Source: Membranipora membranacea (lineage: Eukaryota; Bryozoa; Gymnolaemata; Cheilostomatida; Membraniporidae). Taken from it: 64,000 nt of DNA. Below are positions 58,734 through 64,000 of the stretch, piece by piece. Location: contig OU612073.1 in assembly GCA_914767715.1 (NCBI GenBank), positions 22,258,001 through 22,322,000 on the forward strand. Direction: 5' to 3'. Within the stretch, counting starts at the first letter, position 1. Each line of letters opens with the position of its first letter. Below the pieces are notes generated by a model. It was not told the origin of the DNA and ran no database searches. It worked only from the letters and a program-made list of their open reading frames with translations. Position numbers and translations under genes: made by a program.

Positions 58734-59237
58734 TTAACAGACTCCTGGAATGCCTCCAAACAAATTATGAATTGCCGTTTCAGACACCATGGCAGATACT
58801 TTTCCTTTGTAGAAAGGGGTATCAATATCTATTTCAACAATCTTCATCTGTCTGGCTGTTCCATCAGCCAAAAAGCAAAATCCTGATGCTCCTGTGTATT
58901 GATGGGGCTTAACAAAACCTTGCCTAACCAGCACCGTGTTACATCCTGTGTCTCTAAGTACTCTTGCAGACTCACCGTTGATAACTCCATCGTACACCCT
59001 ACTACGATCCTTGGTTGGATTAGCCGTCTTACAGAATCCTATTTCAACATACTTCTTTCCATTGATCTGGACACTTTTTATGTCATCAGGATCTTCTTGA
59101 TACTGTACAACGGCCGCTCTTTTAGAAACGTGACTTTGAGGTCTGTCATTGAATTTGCATTCAATGGAGTTGTGCTGAGTGCTTTTACAGGAAACACAAT
59201 ATTTACCCATTTTGTTAGGCGGACAATTTCTGGCCAA
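58734..59237 (-). pseudogene. Gmr1-like zinc knuckle and aspartic protease
   Basis: Reads ARNCPPNKMGKYCVSCKSTQ (CCHC-type knuckles), then VLRDTGCNTVLVR, the DTG active site of a retroviral-type protease, and later FLADGTARQM and HNLFGGIPGVC. A frame change near 58,730 separates it from the integrase region. Confidence 0.85.
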
Positions 59238-59239
59238 AT

Positions 59240-60078
59240 GATTACTCTACTTGCAGATCAGACACGACAAATCAGTAGATGGGTACTTAGTAGGGACCCT
59301 TTTCTGCACACTGAGTTTCTTGCCGCGGGCGATCAGGTACTGCTACCGCCTCTAGATTGTTAATTTTAGACTGTTTCAGGTAAGCTGCTACCTCAGGTGG
59401 ACACATGTCAATGAATTGTTCAATCAGAAATAGTTCCATGGCATCTTTACTTTCTGATAAAAGTACCCACTTCTCAAGATAGTTCTTAAGTCTTACCATG
59501 ATCATCAGTGAGATTATATCTGAGCAGCAGTGCTTCTTTTACCAGGTCATTATCTTTTCTCTCTGTTCTTGATAAGCGAGTATATGCCTCCATAGCTTAA
59601 CCCTTCAGGTACTAAATTAACTGGAATGGCCATTCGGTCTTCTGCCAGCTATAATTTTCTGCAATCCACTCAAAGCGTTCCAAGTAGCTGTCCATATCTT
59701 CAGTTTCTTAATCAAAGAAAGGGATCTTTGGTTTTGGTTTGGTACTCACTTCGACTCTTGAGCTGTCCCTGCTTCGCATTATGTTCACCTTCAATCTTTA
59801 AATCCTCCAGCTTCAACTGCTCAATCTCAACTTCATGTCTAAGCTGTCGCTCCAGCTCGTCTTTCTTAGCTTGTATCTCCACTTCACACTGCTTCTTTAT
59901 CTGCTTTGTACTGAAGCTGCGGAGCAGCCTGCTTCATCTCTCGCTCAATGCGACGCTCTTCTCTTTCCATCTCTGCTGCATACTTCGGCTCCATCTTTCC
60001 AACAAATTCTGCTAACTTTTCTCCTGTCAAGCTAAGTTGTTTGCCCATTGCAGGAGCTTTCTCCATACTACTAGCCAT
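59240..60078 (-). pseudogene. Gmr1-like gag with SCAN-like capsid
   Basis: Starts MASSMEKAPAMGKQL. A charged coiled-coil stretch follows (EREERRIEREMKQ, KKDELERQLRHEVEIEQLKL), then KIPFFD and DMDSYLERFEWIAE, the usual capsid start. The C-terminal half (59,505-59,310) reads NYLEKWVLLSESKDAMELFL and EQFIDMCPPEVAAYLKQ, close to the SCAN domain pattern. At least three frame breaks (about 59,880, 59,705 and 59,520). Confidence 0.8.
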
Positions 60079-60337
60079 TGTTTCTCTTGTCCAATGATCT
60101 GATCTTTCCAGCCCTCACTGAGAGTCCTCCCCAGGTAACTTATCTTTACGCTGCACCTCACTTTCTGTCCTGGCCGGATATATACTAATCTCTCCAGTCC
60201 TCACTGAAAGTCCTCTCCAGGTAACTTGTCTTCACGCTGGACCTCACTTTCTGTCATCACTGGAGCTTGATTCTCCCTGCTGGATGGTTGTTCAGTGTCC
60301 TCTGATATGAAACAAGGTTCCCGGAGCAGCCCCCAGT

Positions 60338-60484
60338 TGTCACAAATGTGCGGTTATATTATGGGATTCCTGTTACGTCCTGTATGACTCAATCCACACT
60401 GTCTTGGAGTATGTTATGCTTTAATACATACAGCTTAGAACAACCTTGTACATCCAATAATTAGGCTAAGAATAATATATCAAG
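60338..60484 (-). repeat. LTR (element 5' end), truncated
   Basis: Matches 53,734-53,878 of the left LTR, then breaks off after atatatcaag and is replaced by satellite sequence. The remaining about 218 bases of the LTR are not found to the right of the array, nor elsewhere in the window. Confidence 0.85.
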
Positions 60485-60866
60485 GAATCCGCGACAACTT
60501 GGCCCGAGCCAAACTTGGCCCGAGCATTACTTGGCCCGAGCCAAACTTGGCCTCAAATATGAAACTTGGCCCGATGCAATGAAACTTGGCCCCAATTAGT
60601 AAAGCTTGACTCCAATTAGTAAAACTTGGCCCCATGCAATGAAAATTGGCCCCAATTAGTAAAACTTGACCCCCAAGTACTGAAACTTGACCCCAATTAG
60701 TAAAACTTGGCCCCAAGTACTGGAACTTGGCCCAAATTAGTAAAACTTGGCCCCAAATATAAAACTTGGCCCCATGTAGGCCTACTGAAACTTGCCCTAA
60801 TTAATAAAACTTGGCCCCAAATATAAAACTTGGCCCGATGCAATGAAACTTGGCTCCAATTTTGTG
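60485..60866 (+). repeat. 16/20-bp satellite, array 1
   Basis: Short words cttggcccgagccaaa (16 bp), cttggcccgatgcaatgaaa, cttggccccaattagtaaaa and cttggccccaagtactgaaa (about 20 bp each) alternate. It starts with gaatccgcgacaacttggcc. Same orientation as array 2 at 63,360. Confidence 0.92.
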
Positions 60867-61218
60867 TATCACAGATAAAAAAGCTCTTTAATTGTCTTGT
60901 TCTGTATTCTTTGGATCACGGGCTCAGTAAAGTGAACAGTATGGGTAGACCTGTCTGATGAGCAAGTGAGTTTCTAAGACATGATATTGCTTTATGTAAA
61001 TCTTTCAATTTGTCGTGTTTTATTCTTTTTTCCAATGTTGTCAATTGCACCAGAATCTCTTTCATAGAAAAAGAAAAAGATGCAGTGCAACTATCGGAGG
61101 AGGCCAGACTTGACAAAATGTTAAGAAACATAATATTCTAAATGTCTGTAACATATATTATAATCGCTGACAAGAAGATTCAACAATGATTCAGCATCAG
61201 GATCTAGCTTTAGTAATA

Positions 61219-61562
61219 CTGTAATACCTCATTTATAAGGCACCGGCCTTATAAGTGAAGCACCTCCTTTGGAAAAATTAAAAATGCTACAGTTATGAGG
61301 CACCCCACAGCTACAAGGCACCCCTTTGGAAAAAAAAAACTGACCTCGATCGGATTCAAACCCGCAACATTGTGTTCACAAGGTAGGCACTCTGTCTACT
61401 GAGCTATGCGGCTTTCCTTTACAAACCACGGTTTTGGTCTAAGTCAAATATAAAAATGCTTCAAATGATAGCCGCGCCTATAATATAGGCGCATATTATG
61501 CTCCACTCTCCAAGGCGCCTTCATCTATAAGGCACAGGCCTTATAGGTGAGGTAAAGCGGTA
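61219..61562. mobile_element. pogo/Tigger-like MITE with an internal tRNA-like segment
   Basis: The ends CTGTAATACCTCATTTATAAGG and CCGCTTTACCTCACCTATAAGG (complement of the right end) are imperfect inverted repeats beside TA dinucleotides, fitting a Tc1/mariner-pogo type element. Repeated aaggcac words occur inside. On the minus strand at 61,412-61,340 there is a tRNA-like stretch with A box tagctcagtag and B box ggtttgaatcc at normal spacing. No acceptor stem pairs. Confidence 0.6.
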
Positions 61563-62040
61563 ATATTGTCACTATTCTCGGGTCAGAGCAGTTGCTCACA
61601 GGCAAAACACAATAGTGTTGCAGAATCTTCATACTTTGTCAGAGTGGAAAATTAATCCTCCTTAGCATAGCTTCATTAATACAAAAAATGATTAAACAGC
61701 TAAATCCTACGCACATACATACTGCATAACATATATCATAATGCACATTTCAGGCAATGTATAGATACAGTTATCGATGGTCCAAGGTTTGCGTTAGTGA
61801 GAGCAGCGACCCAGCGCAAAGGGAATTGCTTAATCGATCGGACATCGCTATGTTAAGAAGAACAGGGATTGTGAGGTACTTCAGCCACATCCAACCACTG
61901 AACATAAACATATTTTCCTGATTTTGAAATAAGCTGCCAATAAAACGCAACTGACAAACTTAATAATAAAACCATGAATTGTACTGAAATTGTCTGTTGG
62001 CTTGACATGACTACTGTAAACTATCCTGATCTCTTGATAG

Positions 62041-62978
62041 GGAAGTGGTAGTTTCATGGCGTTGTGCGAGGTATGGCAAGCCAACAAAGTGTAAAGCAAT
62101 GGTGAAAGAGTCGAATGGAGCATTCAATATAAGTAGAGGGGATCACAATCATCCTGCCTATAGGAAACCACTAGAAGGTGCTCGCATCGCTAGAGAGGTA
62201 TGGTAGTTGACTCTATAGGCAAACTATAAAGCTTGTCTGCTCCCTGACATTAATAATTTATGAATGTTACAGATTACTTGCATTGAAACAAATGTGTTTA
62301 TCTGATCGCCTGATGATTTTTGTTTGTTCATTGATTCTACTAGGCAGAAAAGTTAGTAAATGAGGATACGTTTGCCCCGACATCAACAATTGTCGATAGG
62401 GCTGTTAAGAAGCTTTATGAAGAAACTGCAGTTATACCCCAAGCCGCAAATCGCAGAAACTTGCGCCGTTTGATACAAAGGAGAAGGGCCAACAGAGTAC
62501 AGTCACAGCCAGCCAACTTAAGTTTTGAGGTATATGGTGCTTCAAAAGAATTGGTATAGAATTGTGCATGTTACACTAACTCAGGATGAAATGTGTTAGT
62601 CAATAGAGGTGTCATATTATGTGCATAGTTGCTCTTGCTTTGCAGACAGACTGTTTTGAAATTGAATGGTTTACCAAACTTGAGCATTGCTGTGTCTGTA
62701 GGTCTTAACAAGCTGATCAACAATATTTGAAAATCTTTTTCCAAACGATTTATAACAGGCGGCTCACAAACCACAAGTTAATGTTCAACTTGGTTTCCAT
62801 CAACATTAAAAAGATTTATATCTAATTCTGCACAGTTACTCATCTGACAATGTTTTATCTTTAAGATGCCTTACTCCCCCGGATTCCTGGTTGGAGATGT
62901 GAGAGGGCTATCAGGGGGCAGAGCACTCATTTTTGCGACGAAAAGGCAGCTCAGACTTCTTACAAACTCGGAAATATG
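62041..62978 (+). CDS. FLYWCH/Mutator-like transposase exons (partial)
   Basis: Three exons in agreeing phase. 62,041-62,197 reads VSWRCARYGKPTKCKAMV, then ISRGDHNHPAY, a FLYWCH-type zinc finger (C..C...H.H). 62,344-62,529 reads AEKLVNEDTFAPTSTIVDRA and NLRRLIQRRRANR. 62,866-62,978 reads GRALIFATKRQLRLLTNSEI, the segment that precedes the catalytic DGTF in Mutator-like transposases. No lesions were seen in these exons, but the catalytic part is not found before the satellite array, and the start lies left of 62,041. It may be a decayed or domesticated Mutator-like gene. Confidence 0.65.
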
Positions 62979-63355
62979 GTAGTTTGAGTGTTACTGCAAA
63001 GTAACAATGCAGATATATTTTATAGTCAGATCTCATAATACGGATCTTTATAATACCGATGGTGTATCTTGCTATGCAAATCAAACAGACCGAGGGCAGG
63101 AAGCACCAAAGTTCGAAATTACAATAATTGAAGGAATCATTGCCACCAAACCTGAGTCTAGGAATTCAAGTGGTTCACTGTTGTCTGTAGAAGAGAATCA
63201 CTACATTGTATGGGATGCGTGGGCCTTGGTAATTTAGAAAGTCATCCTGTATCAACAAACAGCATCTATCGATGCAGCAGGCCAAATATTGAATTTGTAT
63301 GTTTGCAGGTCTTCTTCCTTTTGTTACCTCCTTTCATAATATTGTTGTATCTTCA
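62979..63355 (+). other. Stretch between transposase exons and satellite
   Basis: A 76-residue plus-strand open frame (63,007-63,237; contains APKFEITIIEGIIATKPES) looks mildly protein-like, but I recognise no domain and no clear splice sites. Confidence 0.3.
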
Positions 63356-63360
63356 AGGAA

Positions 63361-64000
63361 GCGCGACAACTTGGCCCGAGCCAAACTTGGCCCGAGCCAA
63401 ACTTGGCCCGAGCCAAACTTGGCCCGAGCCAAACTTGGCCCGAGCCAAACTTGGCCCGAGCCAAACTTGGCCCTAGCCAAACTTGGCCCGAGCCAAACTT
63501 GGCCCGAGCCAAACTTGGCCCGAGCCAAACTTGGCCCGAGCCAAACTCGGCCCGAGCCAAACTCGGCCCTAGCCAAACTCGGCCCGAGCCAAACTCGGCC
63601 CGAGCCAAACGTGGCCCGAGCCAAACTTGGCCCCAAATATATAGCTTGGCCCGATGCAATGAAACCTGGCCCCAATTAGTAAAGCTTGGCCCCAATTAGT
63701 AAAACTTGGCCCAATGCAATGAAACTTGGCCCCAATTAGTAAAACTTTGCCCCAAGTACTGAAACTTGGCCCCAATTAGTAAAACTTGGCCCCAAGTACT
63801 GGAACTTGGCCCAAATTAGTAAAACTTGGCCCCAAATATAAAACTTGGCCCCATGTACTGAAACTTGGCCCCAATTAGTAAAACTTGGCCCGATGCATTG
63901 AAACCTGGCCCCAATGCAGTGAAACTTGGCCCCAATTAGTAAAACTTGGCCCCAAGTACTGAAACTTGGCCCCAATTAGTAAAACTTGGCCCCAAGTACT
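63361..64000 (+). repeat. 16/20-bp satellite, array 2, reaching the window edge
   Basis: About 16 units of cttggcccgagccaaa, nearly identical, run to about 63,625. They are followed by about 20-bp units alternating ..ccccaattagtaaaa and ..ccccaagtactgaaa as a roughly 40-bp higher-order repeat. All six frames stay open because 16 bp has no stop in any register. Its start (caaggaagcgcgacaacttgg) matches that of array 1. Confidence 0.95.

Larger units (their letters stand above)
53734..60484 (-). mobile_element. Gmr1-like Ty3/gypsy retrotransposon (integrase before RT)
   Basis: A minus-strand LTR element. Left LTR 53,734-54,096 and truncated right LTR 60,338-60,484 share over 130 bases at high identity. 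Next to the right LTR, on the minus strand, lies tgggggctgctccggga, resembling a proline-tRNA primer site. Order on the minus strand: gag with SCAN-like capsid (60,078-59,240), zinc knuckle and protease (59,237-58,734), integrase (58,649-57,964 and 56,280-55,640), RT (55,638-54,580), RNase H (54,546-54,139). Integrase before RT is the copia-like order known in Ty3/gypsy elements of the Gmr1 group. Several stops and shifts make it inactive. A hAT element interrupts the integrase. Confidence 0.88.

Noticed and set aside
61340-61412. A tRNA gene on the minus strand.
   Set aside because: A and B boxes are present, but the acceptor and anticodon stems do not pair. It lies inside a MITE.
63299-63699. 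Several overlapping open frames of 98-126 residues on both strands.
   Set aside because: They are products of the 16-bp satellite, which lacks stops in every frame.

Overview
This is nuclear DNA from an animal, probably a marine invertebrate. Cadherin repeats, thrombospondin type-1 (TSP1) repeats, a C-type lectin fold and phase-consistent introns all point to Metazoa. The window is AT-rich and dominated by transposable elements. I cannot name the species; the mix of retroelements and DNA transposons fits a sponge, cnidarian or invertebrate deuterostome about equally well.

Layout. Positions 1-24,400 hold the debris of one long minus-strand gene, read right to left. It has TSP1 repeats (24.4-15.0 kb), cadherin repeats (15.2-5.4 kb), a membrane-proximal domain (2.2 kb) and a transmembrane segment with a basic stop-transfer and cytosolic stub (0.7-0.5 kb). 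Most exon junctions agree in phase, but there are at least two in-frame stops and about four 1-base frameshifts. A BEL/Pao retrotransposon sits inside the TSP1 exon, so I read it as a decayed TSP1-cadherin receptor gene. Its introns carry a CR1/Jockey-like LINE inside a 60-bp minisatellite, several foldback elements, and a nested-palindrome element at 6.77-7.17 kb.

25-46 kb: a hAT MITE, long-inverted-repeat elements, a full-length 5.6-kb hAT transposon with matching 15-bp ends and an exact 8-bp target duplication (30,311-35,894; transposase broken), a second inverted copy of the nested-palindrome element with a 9-bp target duplication, a U2 snRNA-like fragment, and P-element (THAP9-like) transposase exons split by a second LINE.

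46-53 kb: a C-terminal exon of an unknown gene, a long-inverted-repeat element, a 119-bp MITE with a 9-bp target duplication, and two exons of a C-type lectin domain, which is the best candidate for an intact host gene.

53.7-60.5 kb: a Ty3/gypsy retrotransposon with the unusual order gag-protease-integrase-RT-RNase H and a SCAN-like capsid, as in Gmr1-type elements. A 1.78-kb hAT element is inserted exactly in its integrase. Its right LTR is cut off by a satellite array. 60.5-64.0 kb: two arrays of 16/20-bp satellite surround a pogo-like MITE and FLYWCH/Mutator-like transposase exons.

The window mostly records nested transposition: cadherin gene, then BEL/Pao, then a solo LTR; Gmr1-like element, then hAT; minisatellite, then LINE; P-element intron, then LINE. 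All positions were read by eye, and splice sites are inferred from consensus and phase.
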